Assembly (NCBI RefSeq): GCF_964355755.1
Contig: NC_092676.1
Coordinates: 22,428,288 to 22,492,287, forward strand
DNA: 64,000 bases
Direction of reading: 5' to 3'
Source of the DNA: Antedon mediterranea
Lineage: Eukaryota; Echinodermata; Crinoidea; Comatulida; Antedonidae
The position numbers and the translations under genes are program-made. Each line of letters begins with the position of its first letter. The first letter of the stretch is position 1. The notes below the pieces were generated by a model. The model was given only the letters and a program-made list of their open reading frames with translations, searched no databases and was not told the DNA's origin. Positions 44,201 to 49,875 of this stretch are shown piece after piece.

Positions 44201-46716
44201 AGACCACGTAATTTTTGATTGCGCACCATGAAAACATAATCACATCGATTCCTGGATGAATTAACACTTGTTTTAAAGTTCTTGTTATAAAATGATGTTA
44301 CTATGTTAAACCTACAATGTAGATATTAATACAGCTGTAATTTAATTAAGAAATTAAGACAAATTTGTAATAAATAAATAAACAAAGCAAATGGTATTCC
44401 AATGCTGTCAAACCATCAAATGCATTGGCTGGCAATGTACTTATTTGATTACAATACAAGCCCGGCCCTCCAATATAAATGCACAGAATGAATAAGCATA
44501 TGGAGTAAATACGTACAATATCAATTATTTTTGGTTTTTTTGTTTCCTCAAATAATGTTTAAATTATCTATATTAGTAATACTACATTATTAGTATAAAT
44601 ATCAATATTTTAAATAAAAAAGCACTGCAAGAAATTTCAATAAATTGATTGCAATTATGAAAGAGATAATAGTTTTTAATATTAATATTAATAACATATT
44701 ATTTCAAACAATTTTGGCACAAAAAAAGTACAGGGTACAACAATTTGCATTTTGTACAACACGGTGACTGAAAAAAAAACTTTAGCAAGATATAAAAACA
44801 GTGGCTGTGCACAACATTTTGCCTTGTACAAAAACAGTTGTTGATTGGTACAAAAACAGTTGATAGGAACATAGCGGTGGCAGGGTACAACTTGCGTTAT
44901 ACAACACGGTGACTGGAAACAAACTTAAACGGTAGCAGGATATAGAAACGGTGGCAGGATACAAAAGCAGTAGGGTATAAAATCTGCATTGTACAAAAAC
45001 GGTGGCAAGGGTACATAAACTTGGGTTGTACAACAGTGGCTGAGAACAAAAACAGTGGCAGGATATAAAAACTTGGGTTGTACAACAGTGGCTGAGAACA
45101 AAAACAGTGGCAGGATATAAAAACTTGGGTTGTACAACAGTGGCTGAGAACAAAACCGTGGCAAGATACACACTTGTAGTATTTTACAAAAACAAAATGG
45201 TAGTGTACAAAAACTGAAACAGTAGCATGGTAACTAACCATAGCAGGGCTAAAAAAATGGAGGTAACCCCCTGTTAGTTCTTCAAAATGCAAGGATGGGA
45301 AAGGGATTGGTGGTTGCCTCAAGCAAGGCACAATTCATTTATTAAGCCTACTTACAATTTTGTTACTGGATTATGATTACTGTACTGAGCAAGTTGTGTC
45401 TGTATGATAGTATTCCATGTATCACAATAAGCATTATTGTAAAAATTGCTGTGACAATAACAAAGTCTTGGGCATACACTTTTTTCTGTTAAAAATATAA
45501 AAATATTTTAAAATGAGTAAATAATAAAAAGTAACATATTTTATTTAGTTATCACAGTATAAAACATACTAAATCAGCAGTCAGAAAACGTTGTGGAGAA
45601 AAATATATTAAAAACAAATACAAATTAAAATGTATAAAAGTTGCATATATAATACTTGCTACTACATTTACTTGTCTATCAATATAGAATATGTGTGATT
45701 TTAATATAGATGAAAAGGGAAATTGCTACCAAAAATGGTAATGGCTGCATACAACAACAAAAATAAGCAAAAAGCTAAATCAAAACGGTTTTGTAAAAAT
45801 AGCCAGAAAGAAATTACAGAGCTTACAGGTAACATTACACCTTCCTTAGTAGTGTAGGGGTACATAGAGATAAGTAAGAATACAAGGTAGACAAGAGCTG
45901 CTGATTATACTAAACTAAAACATATAGCCATTTCCTTCTCAAGTTGAATAAAGCAATTTGCACTAGAAAAAAGTGACATTTAAGTACAAGCACGTGCCAG
46001 GATTTGTGCTTCCTTTTTCACCACAAATAGGGGGAAAGGGTGTAAGTGTAACAACTGAAAAACATCAACATAATTTGCCTGCTGGATAGCAGAGAACTTT
46101 CACTGCTGTTTCTTGTTTGAAAAAGACACTATTCAGGGGGAAAGGGTTTAACCCTACAAATCTTCCACCTACAGGGTTGAAGTAGTCCTCATTGATGAAA
46201 CATGGCGTATCATGAAAAATGTAATAATAGGTATAGGATCCAAGTGAAATAAATAATATAAAATGGTAAATCAGTAAAACAAAACCAAAAATATTGTTAC
46301 TGAAGTGATGGTTTGTTGTGTGAAAAAGAAGCTGATAACATTGAAATTCAAATTTAAATAAAAAAAACTGAAAATGCAAAGTTTGGCCAAACAATACTTT
46401 AGGTTATTTTTTTTTAAAGTGAAGATTTAGTAAAATAAATGTTGAAACAGGTTTCTTTTGGAGAATGAACAACAATATGAATATTTTAAAAATGGATGAT
46501 ACCCCCATTTATAATCACTCATTCACTCACTCACTTATTCGTACATAATTAGTATATAAAAATGAAGATTACTCAAAATTAATTTTCATTTCAAAAATAC
46601 AATTTTTTGAATGTTTGAAAATAAGATGGTAAATTAATCTTACCATTCACATCGGAACTATAACAGCTAGAAAACAGCAATGGTACCAACAGCACGAGGG
46701 TGTTAAAGATAGACAT
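17657..46716 (-). CDS. LRR-containing GPCR (LGR / relaxin-receptor-like), gene A, complete
   Basis: This is a plasma-membrane GPCR with an LRR ectodomain. Exons in transcription order: signal 46644-46716; LRRNT 45356-45485; LRRs 35512-35583, 27356-27427, 26411-26482, 25486-25557, 24453-24524, 22154-22225, 21282-21353 (72 bp), 20685-20759 (75 bp), 19535-19606 (72 bp); hinge plus 7TM 17657-18692. The sum is 1890 nt, 629 residues, with all phases compatible. The hinge has the LGR pattern CCLVGV..C.P.DAFASCEDLL, and TM6 has FTDFCCWGPI, a family hallmark. It lacks LDLa modules. The family couples hormone binding on the LRR face to G proteins; the ligand here is unknown. Type A, B or C assignment is by eye, with C-like most likely. 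Confidence 0.85.
19535..19606 (-). CDS. Gene A last LRR exon (divergent), 72 bp
   Basis: The acceptor is CTTTTTTAG and the donor is GTAAGT. It encodes YLRGNNLQVYRDRTFEKL..., an LRR unlike the array consensus. It is the membrane-proximal repeat, probably older than the array expansion. It joins in phase to the hinge exon. Confidence 0.8.
20303..20495. mobile_element. Harbinger-type MITE (193 bp)
   Basis: The TIRs are AGCCTGTTTTCCTGTC(G)ACGTTATTCGACG and its complement, with TTA target duplications at 20300-20302 and 20496-20498. The TTA TSD is typical of PIF/Harbinger. Gene B lacks it at the matching position (~1055), where GCCACCGTACATTAG is uninterrupted. Confidence 0.8.
20685..20759 (-). 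CDS. Gene A LRR exon, 75-bp type (intact)
   Basis: The acceptor is TTTCAACAG and the donor is GTAAGT. It encodes LNNNSITTIDPDAFSPF and ends LSHL. It pairs with 141-215 of gene B. Confidence 0.8.
21282..21353 (-). CDS. Gene A LRR exon, 72 bp
   Basis: One LRR begins YLNNNQIST, continues LSANAFAGLTAL and ends KIL. Confidence 0.82.
21581..21615 (-). pseudogene. Half-exon relic of the 75-bp LRR type
   Basis: The CAG acceptor plus the NAITTID stretch remain. The second half and donor are replaced by TTTTTGTCAAATATT. Confidence 0.65.
22154..22225 (-). CDS. Gene A LRR exon, 72 bp
   Basis: One LRR begins LLSDNQIST, continues LPANAFAGLTAL and ends GWL. Confidence 0.82.
22269..23715 (+). mobile_element. 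Non-autonomous Helitron with canonical ends
   Basis: It starts TC (TCTATATTATAAGTGAGAG) after an A. It ends with a hairpin ACCCGCCC-TG-GGGCGGGT (23687-23704), seven bases of spacer, then CTAG before a T. The empty site GTAAATACAATATAAATT is visible in other array units, so the insertion is exactly between A and T with no target duplication. The interior has several degenerate copies of a unit with CAATTGTACC(G/C)GGAA and TTTAAACTACATTT. No Rep/helicase ORF is present. Confidence 0.85.
23901..23935 (-). pseudogene. Half-exon relic of the 75-bp LRR type
   Basis: It is near-identical to the relic at 21581, and the flanking intron is also near-identical. This marks a recent unit duplication. Confidence 0.65.
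24453..24524 (-). CDS. Gene A LRR exon, 72 bp
   Basis: One LRR begins WLSVNQIST, continues LSANAFAGLTAL and ends GTL. Confidence 0.82.
24895..24932 (-). pseudogene. Half-exon relic of the 75-bp LRR type
   Basis: The coding half is retained. The acceptor is altered (CAACTGCGG). Confidence 0.55.
25486..25557 (-). CDS. Gene A LRR exon, 72 bp
   Basis: One LRR begins WLHNNQIST, continues LPANAFAGLTAL and ends ESL. Confidence 0.82.
25786..25828 (-). pseudogene. Half-exon relic of the 75-bp LRR type
   Basis: It is the same relic, here with a 6-nt insertion (AGGCCT) in the middle. Confidence 0.6.
26411..26482 (-). CDS. Gene A LRR exon, 72 bp, weaker donor
   Basis: One LRR begins HLHNNQIST, continues LSANAFAGLTAL and ends ESL. 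The donor is GTAATT instead of GTAAGT, so this exon is a candidate for skipping. Skipping would keep the frame. Confidence 0.75.
26853..26889 (-). pseudogene. Half-exon relic of the 75-bp LRR type
   Basis: It has the acceptor CAG plus the NAIT(I)ID-like coding half only. Confidence 0.6.
27356..27427 (-). CDS. Gene A LRR exon, 72 bp
   Basis: One LRR begins YLYDNQIST, continues LSANAFAGLTAL and ends ETL. Confidence 0.82.
27656..27690 (-). pseudogene. Half-exon relic of the 75-bp LRR type
   Basis: It has the acceptor CAG and first half only. It is near-identical to the relics at 21581 and 23901. Confidence 0.6.
28151..29676 (+). pseudogene. LINE ORF1 (5'-truncated, interrupted)
   Basis: A coiled-coil start (RLRKEHRGMVDKIDDLEQYS) runs into RRNCLLIHG, is interrupted at 28240, and resumes in frame at 29292 with VPETANENTDT... 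and IDQTHRLGRKR. Removing the insert and one TSD copy restores one reading frame to the stop after 29673. It resembles the RNA-binding ORF1 protein of L1/L2/CR1-type LINEs. It is not functional as it stands. Confidence 0.75.
28240..29291. mobile_element. ~1.04-kb insertion in LINE ORF1 with 11-bp TSD
   Basis: CTAATTCACGG occurs at 28229-28239 and 29281-29291, flanking 1041 bp of foreign sequence. It contains an exact 72-bp tandem duplication (from ~29132 and ~29204: TGTATTTTCAGACAAAAATC...TACAGACTTGGAG). The family is unknown and no ORF with a domain is seen. Confidence 0.8.
29818..29909. repeat. (ATT)n microsatellite
   Basis: This is a long ATT/TTA run with few interruptions. It is the insertion target of the adjacent Helitron. 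Confidence 0.95.
29910..31223 (-). mobile_element. Helitron-like element with perfect terminal hairpin
   Basis: On the minus strand it starts TCTATATATAAATTTACG after A. It ends with the perfect palindrome CTAGATGGTACGC / GCGTACCATCTAG (13-bp arms, 29910-29946), so the last bases are CTAG followed by T. It is inserted in an ATT repeat, making A|T placement likely though not unique. Its relative is at 14481-15541. No Rep/helicase is encoded. Confidence 0.7.
31743..35045 (+). CDS. LINE ORF2: zinc finger, endonuclease, reverse transcriptase
   Basis: This is an uninterrupted 1100-residue ORF. Residues ~8-50 hold a PHD-like Cys/His cluster (CVSCDKC...CDIC..PSH..C....YCCKC). Residues ~130-350 are an APE-type endonuclease (LHMNSRSL, SETWL, GGGVALYI, GDFNLDL, TDHFPV). 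The reverse transcriptase spans ~630-850 (KVIPIHKK, YRPISILP, LDLSKAFDTINH, GVPQGSILGPLLF near 778, catalytic FADDT near 809). The C-terminal part is Lys/Asn-rich. It performs target-primed reverse transcription in the family. The intact ORF suggests recent activity although the copy is 5'-truncated. Confidence 0.92.
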   Translation: MYTRSMSCVSCDKCIRVATYVNCDICNKPSHATCASFPYSNSLKFYCCKCLEETLPFNHIIDDDEFKHEIKQLNNDHTINYSNLQSLLFNPFDLNDDNDYDYINEITNHNDKCEYYLSDSFNNKIINTNSNLSILHMNSRSLIKNFKSITNYLLTLNHKFQIIGFSETWLDNTNNVPSPLTHIEGYTMIKSNRAGKRGGGVALYISDELNFKIRSDINLPTNQNYDSLFIEIESITKNSIVGIIYRPPNSSFQPFINNISNCIDSITKEKKQLFVCGDFNLDLIKHSTHNYTNEFLNTMYSASLYPLIDKPTRITTKTSTLIDNIFTNVLDQKITPGILFNDITDHFPVFQILNNSHSNQIKNLKCNKKHYSRKINQENIASLGINLMNTNWDDVYQNNSANESYNIFLDRFSSLYDTHLPKTRTKINKRKLCKPWITKGIIKSINTRNKLYKKYIKTPNMINKTNYITYRNKLTRLIRTSCKQHYTNKFNDYKNNIKKTWNIINNILCKNTTKTLPSYFTDNGTKITDPSQISNKFNRYFTDIGPKLSSKISATHGNFTDYLRNPTQNSIFFQPTSGKEILEIISNLKNSKSAGLNDIEPTIIKEIGPFITRPLTHIFNLSLTNGVFPSSLKIAKVIPIHKKNDSHSFENYRPISILPCFSKILERLIYNRLYNFLSSHKSFHDNQYGFRPKHSTDLAILDIQSKISNALSKNHHTIGLFLDLSKAFDTINHTILLTKLSHYGIRGTPLSLLSNYLQNRQQITSFGSYSSEVLPITCGVPQGSILGPLLFLIYVNDIINATKSFEYVLFADDTNIFSSHPDYNTLTRIFNKEIKHISHWLKLNRLSLNINKTEYIHFSPNRTCNDNQNTIHIENTPIKRVTYSQFLGVTIDNNLNWKTHITNIANKISKNIGVLKKLKYILPSNILFSLYNTLILPYLSYCNIAWGITDTKNKTLCPWASTHISKLDKLFKLQKRAIRICTNSHYIAHTKSLFFKLNTLNIFDINKLQIATFMHRYSNNQLPNIFKHFFIKNNEFHNYNTRNTNNYATINLTHNTIRNSIKYHGPLVWNNLSQSLLNTNNLNTFKSKYKQFLLSQYRSY
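35189..35226. repeat. (TA)n microsatellite in LINE 3' UTR
   Basis: An uninterrupted TA run of ~38 bp follows an A-rich stretch. Confidence 0.95.
35512..35583 (-). CDS. Gene A first intact LRR exon, 72 bp
   Basis: One LRR begins YLDGNQIST, continues LPANAFAGLTAL and ends KGL. It lies between the LINE and the DNA transposon and is the first usable LRR after LRRNT, ~9.8 kb away. Confidence 0.82.
35895..35907. promoter_or_regulatory. AGGTCA palindrome (IR1) with DR1 in left TIR
   Basis: AGGTCAGTGACCT is a perfect inverted repeat with one spacer base. Upstream overlap GGGTCAAAGGTCA is a DR1-like arrangement. It matches nuclear-receptor half-site geometry; it could equally be a transposase-binding repeat. 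Confidence 0.5.
36060..36072. promoter_or_regulatory. AGGTCA palindrome (IR1), second in left TIR
   Basis: AGGTCATTGACCT, again preceded by GGGTCAA to form GGGTCAAAGGTCA. Confidence 0.5.
36315..41257 (-). CDS. Putative transposase: zinc-binding N-terminus, PIN/FEN-like region, CXC C-terminus
   Basis: Exons: 41228-41257 (MDTLDSSDQL), 40816-41028, 40221-40674, 39977-40124, then 36315-39869. Phases match at every junction. The N-terminus has Cys/His pairs (SCALCL..VHNECR, CILCGH..YHAICNSSF). The middle has IGDADTTIVQAAL, LVGEDTDLIVLLLYH and FLHAFTGCDTVSRI, with Asp residues placed as in PIN/FEN-type nucleases. The C-terminus is CXC-like (CNCKTECSNLRCSCKK..C). The last exon contains an apparent 1-nt frameshift near 39688. 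It resembles unannotated repeat proteins common in marine invertebrates; the transposase role is inferred from the TIR context. Confidence 0.7.
42188..42200. promoter_or_regulatory. AGGTCA palindrome (IR1) in right TIR
   Basis: AGGTCAATGACCT followed by TTGACCC, the mirror of the site at 36060. Confidence 0.5.
42353..42365. promoter_or_regulatory. AGGTCA palindrome (IR1), second in right TIR
   Basis: AGGTCACTGACCT followed by TTGACCC, the mirror of the site at 35895. Confidence 0.5.
42735..42772 (-). pseudogene. Half-exon relic of the 75-bp LRR type
   Basis: The relic has a small insertion (TTA) and a degraded acceptor. It shows that the array unit continues beyond the transposon. Confidence 0.55.
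43020..43932. mobile_element. Unclassified insertion beginning with a 162-bp hairpin
   Basis: It opens with a near-perfect palindrome, ACAAATAATGAATGTTT to AAACATTCATTATTTGT (43020-43181), with inner arms GGTTATATCAAC / GTTGATATAACC around AAGGCAAAGCCGA. After it, TTATATAACATCTAAATAAATTC is inverted at the right end (GAATTTATATAGGTGTTATATAA). It interrupts the array consensus CAGTATGTTATGAAAGG. The interior has CTAGGC-rich sequence (43385-43475). No ORF with a domain is seen. Confidence 0.65.
44392..44463 (-). pseudogene. Decayed 72-bp LRR exon of gene A
   Basis: It has the NQISTLPANAFDGLTAL core, but no GT donor (GGAATACCATTTG) and a disrupted acceptor. It is the counterpart of 7876-7947. 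Confidence 0.65.
44700..45180. repeat. 52-bp minisatellite (gene A intron)
   Basis: It has the same unit as at 8190-9290, but only about three close copies (45015-45150) plus the shared degenerate flank. Confidence 0.88.
45356..45485 (-). CDS. Gene A LRRNT (cysteine cap) exon
   Basis: It begins EKSVCPRLCYCHSNF, with later AYCDTW, and ends in the split Leu codon. It is one residue longer than in gene B, and the differences cluster between the second and third Cys groups. Confidence 0.82.
46644..46716 (-). CDS. Gene A signal-peptide exon (start codon)
   Basis: An ATG opens MSIFNTLVLLVPLLFSS..., identical in protein to gene B. The donor is GTAAGA after one base of the next codon. Confidence 0.85.
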
Positions 46717-46959
46717 CTTTGTACACAAATTTACCGATATCGGAGTGTTACTAGTTAACTTTACTTCTGCGAGTCAGCTCAATTTGTGAGAATTAAATGT
46801 TTTGTTTAAAGAATTTTGTTTAGCACTTCTAGTGAGTTTTAATAATTTAGACAAATAATTTCACCAGATGTATTCAGGTTTTGCTGATAGGAGTCCTAAT
46901 GGTTCATCTTAATGTATGCTACAGTATATTTAAGATGTTTTCATCATGCTTTTCGGTAT

Positions 46960-47022
46960 GTTTTATATGTTTAGGACCCCTTTTATTTTTTCACCAGACA
47001 ACAAAGTTTTAAAGATAAACAT
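46960..47022 (-). pseudogene. Decayed first-exon-like cassette upstream of gene A
   Basis: The ATGTTTATCTTTAAAACTTT start and the following flank match cassette 3 of gene B (11835-11891). Cassette 2 is absent here. Confidence 0.45.
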
Positions 47023-48760
47023 GTTCTTACCTAACTTTGTACCAATATCTGACAGTTGAATTGTTTAAAGATTACCTACCATAGCGTTTCTAGTAAGTGT
47101 TAATAATTTAGATAAATCACTTCACAAGATGCATCCAATGAAGAGTTTCACTGATGGAGTAGTAGGCGTAATGGTTCATGTTAATATTTAATTAGAATGA
47201 AAATTCATCTGTTTTGCTAATTTAATAGAAAACTTTGACTCAAAGGTTAACATCCTTATTTCTTAACATATAACTGTTTATATTCAAAGTAATATTAAAC
47301 GTATAAAGTTTGTTAGCTGTTTCCGTCTATTATTGATTTCATCGTTTTTATTTTTTCTTAGGTTTTTTTTTTTTATAAATACTAGATTCGTATGAAGAAT
47401 AATATGCTTTTAAATAGGATCCCTCCCGGTCACCTCATTGAAACTGGCAGCGGGCATTGGCAAGATTTTTAAAAAGGAGAGAGAGGATTTGAGAGGAGTG
47501 GAGCACATAATCGGCTGAGTACAGGCTATAGTGGCAGTATACCAATCGTACATGTGTGTTATTTCTCTTAAAAATATGAAGAATTTCACATTTAAGAAAC
47601 TTGTGATTATGAGGAAAGAGTGATGATAAGTGTAGTGAACGGTCACAGGACCGACAAAATTAGCTTCATAGTATTTAAACATTGCATATTGCATAATTTG
47701 GAGGAACATAATACCTCAGTAGACGCAGAAGAAAACAATTAATTATTCAGTAACTTTATTCCTCTAACTTATTGAATACACGGAAGAAAGCAAAGAATTA
47801 TTCAATATCTTTATTCCTCGCTTAATGAATATTTATGAGGCGTGACGCAAGTGTGGGCATCATATGATCATACATCAGTAGATGCGGAAGAAAGCAATGA
47901 ATTATTCAATATCTTTATTCCTCATTTAATGAATATGTATGATGCATGACGCAAGGGTGGACAGTCATATCATCGTACTCAGTATTTTCCTACAGTAGGT
48001 AGGTTTTAGGTAGGAAGAAGAAAACATAATTATGCAGTTTCCTACTCTAACGAAAATAACTTTTCACAATTTTTTTGTTGAATTTTAATGTCACATAATA
48101 ATTATTCAATTTGACCAAAAATGGGATCGAAAAAAAAAAAACTTATTAAAAAAACTATAATTTAAAGCAAAAAATTGTCAGACAATTGGATTTTGGCTGA
48201 ATTAACCATTTAGTTTGTCTTTTTATAAGTGAAAACATTATTATTTTTTTGTTTCTTTTTCTACAGAAGTGATTACCTTTATTAAAACTACGAAATGGCC
48301 TATTCACAGAAGCTGATTTATTAATCTTCATTTTTCATGTTTTTGAGGGACAGTACATCTTTAACAATATTGAATGTTTATTACGCCTGATGTAAATATT
48401 TTCCTTCATACCAGTAAATAGCCTAAAACAAGCATTATTAAACTAGGAATTGTCAATCTTCTCGGATTCCAATTAATTGTTTTCCATCATTATCAGATAA
48501 AAATATCCAAATAAAAATGAACATACTACACATTTGGAACATTTGAGAACAACAGACCTCAGAAAAATAAATATCGGAAAGTTTATGAAAGCCTGTCAAA
48601 ATTATAGAGGGCATTATAACAATTTTTTTTGTTAAGATAGTGGCAACTGCAGTATAATAGTAAACATGGGTATGTCAGGTGTGCCAAAAGGCTGATAATG
48701 CGGTGCCAACTGAATTCAAGGTATTAAACAGCAGATGAATTTATTTAGTTAGTATCTAGA

Positions 48761-49057
48761 TAATTATATACTTATATTATAAAATTAAAAATAATAAAAT
48801 TGTATACAAAATCAGGATATTTATTTTGATTATCCACAAAATTAGGAAACTCACATTAGCGGAAGAGGACACAAAATATCCAGCGACATCGGGAGACTCA
48901 CACGATTATCGGGAGAGTTTGGGTATCTGAGTCATTCATTCCAAGTGCATCCATGTTTTACTAGAATTAGGGAATACCTATTTGATACAAAGAAATACAA
49001 ATACTAGGTAACTTTGGTTTACTGATGAACAATGTCAATCCAGATTGAACTGGTTTG

Positions 49058-49091
<34 letters not shown>

Positions 49092-49095
49092 AGTT
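48761..49095. other. Intergenic between gene A and XRCC4
   Basis: No gene is seen. It contains a (TA)n microsatellite at 49061-49089. Confidence 0.6.
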
Positions 49096-49099
49096 ACAA

Positions 49100-49772
49100 T
49101 AACTTACTGACCAAATTTTTTGTATCTGGATCAGACTGGTTTTATCTGGAACTTGCAATCATTCATTATAAATAATTTTGACAAAAATTCAGAGTGATTT
49201 GAACTATCCTTGATTGTAGTATCTTGAAAGATCTACACTAGCTGTAATACAATACACTCGGATCATTTGTATGATTTGATCTGGAATTGTGGTTCCTACT
49301 AGCTTCTGATCTACAGTACTATCTGTCTGTTTATAATTCACTAAGTAGATCATATGTATCCGGATCAAACTGGTTTGATCTGGAACTGTGATTACTTTTT
49401 GTTTGTGGTATCTTGTAATATCCAGCTGCCTGTTTATAATACACTAAGTAGATCATATATATCCGGATCAAACTGGTTTGATCTGGAACTGTGACTACTT
49501 CTTGTTTGTGGTATCTTGTATGATCTAACTGTCTATTTATAATTCACTAAGTAGATCTAGCTGTCTGTTTATAATTCATTAAGGAAATTATCTGTATCCG
49601 GATCAGTTTGACCTGGAACTGTGGTTACTTCTTGTTTGTGGTATCCTGTAAGATCTACTACCTGTCTAATTATTATTCACCAAGTAGATCATCTGTATTT
49701 GGATCAGACTGGTTTGATCTGGAACTGTGGTTTCTTTACGTATGTGGTATCTTATAAAATCTAGCTGTCTGT
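49100..49772. repeat. Tandem copies of the XRCC4 terminal exon end (3' region)
   Basis: About six degenerate units of ~100-140 bp contain CCGGATCA(G/A)ACTGGTTTGATCTGGAACTGTG, the complement of the codons for SRSNQSDPD, and TTCACTAAGTAGATCAT, the complement of the DDLLSE codons. The true last exon (49773-49875) is the first member of the series. They lie downstream of the stop and probably in the 3' UTR. Confidence 0.8.
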
Positions 49773-49875
49773 TTATAGTTCACTAAGTAGATCATCTGTA
49801 TCCGGATCAGACTGGTTTGATCTGGAACTGTGGTTCCTTCTTGTTTGTGGTGTTTTTGCTTTACTAGATGGAGTC
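49773..49875 (-). CDS. XRCC4: XRCC4 exon 10 (C-terminus)
   Basis: The acceptor is TTGACAACAG. The product TPSSKAKTPQTRRNHSS... ends DDLLSEL and TAA. Confidence 0.82.

Larger units (their letters stand above)
44050..48760. repeat. Segmental duplication, copy A (pairs with 7600-13523)
   Basis: It aligns by eye with 7.6-13.5 kb from AAATTTAAATTAATTGATTG through GTTAGTATCTAGA. Differences are the minisatellite copy number and the ~1.3-kb segment missing at ~46912. Confidence 0.85.

Noticed and set aside
47410-47709. 99-codon minus ORF upstream of gene A
   Set aside because: The matching region of copy B (12.3-12.6 kb) is not open over the same length, so it is not conserved as coding.
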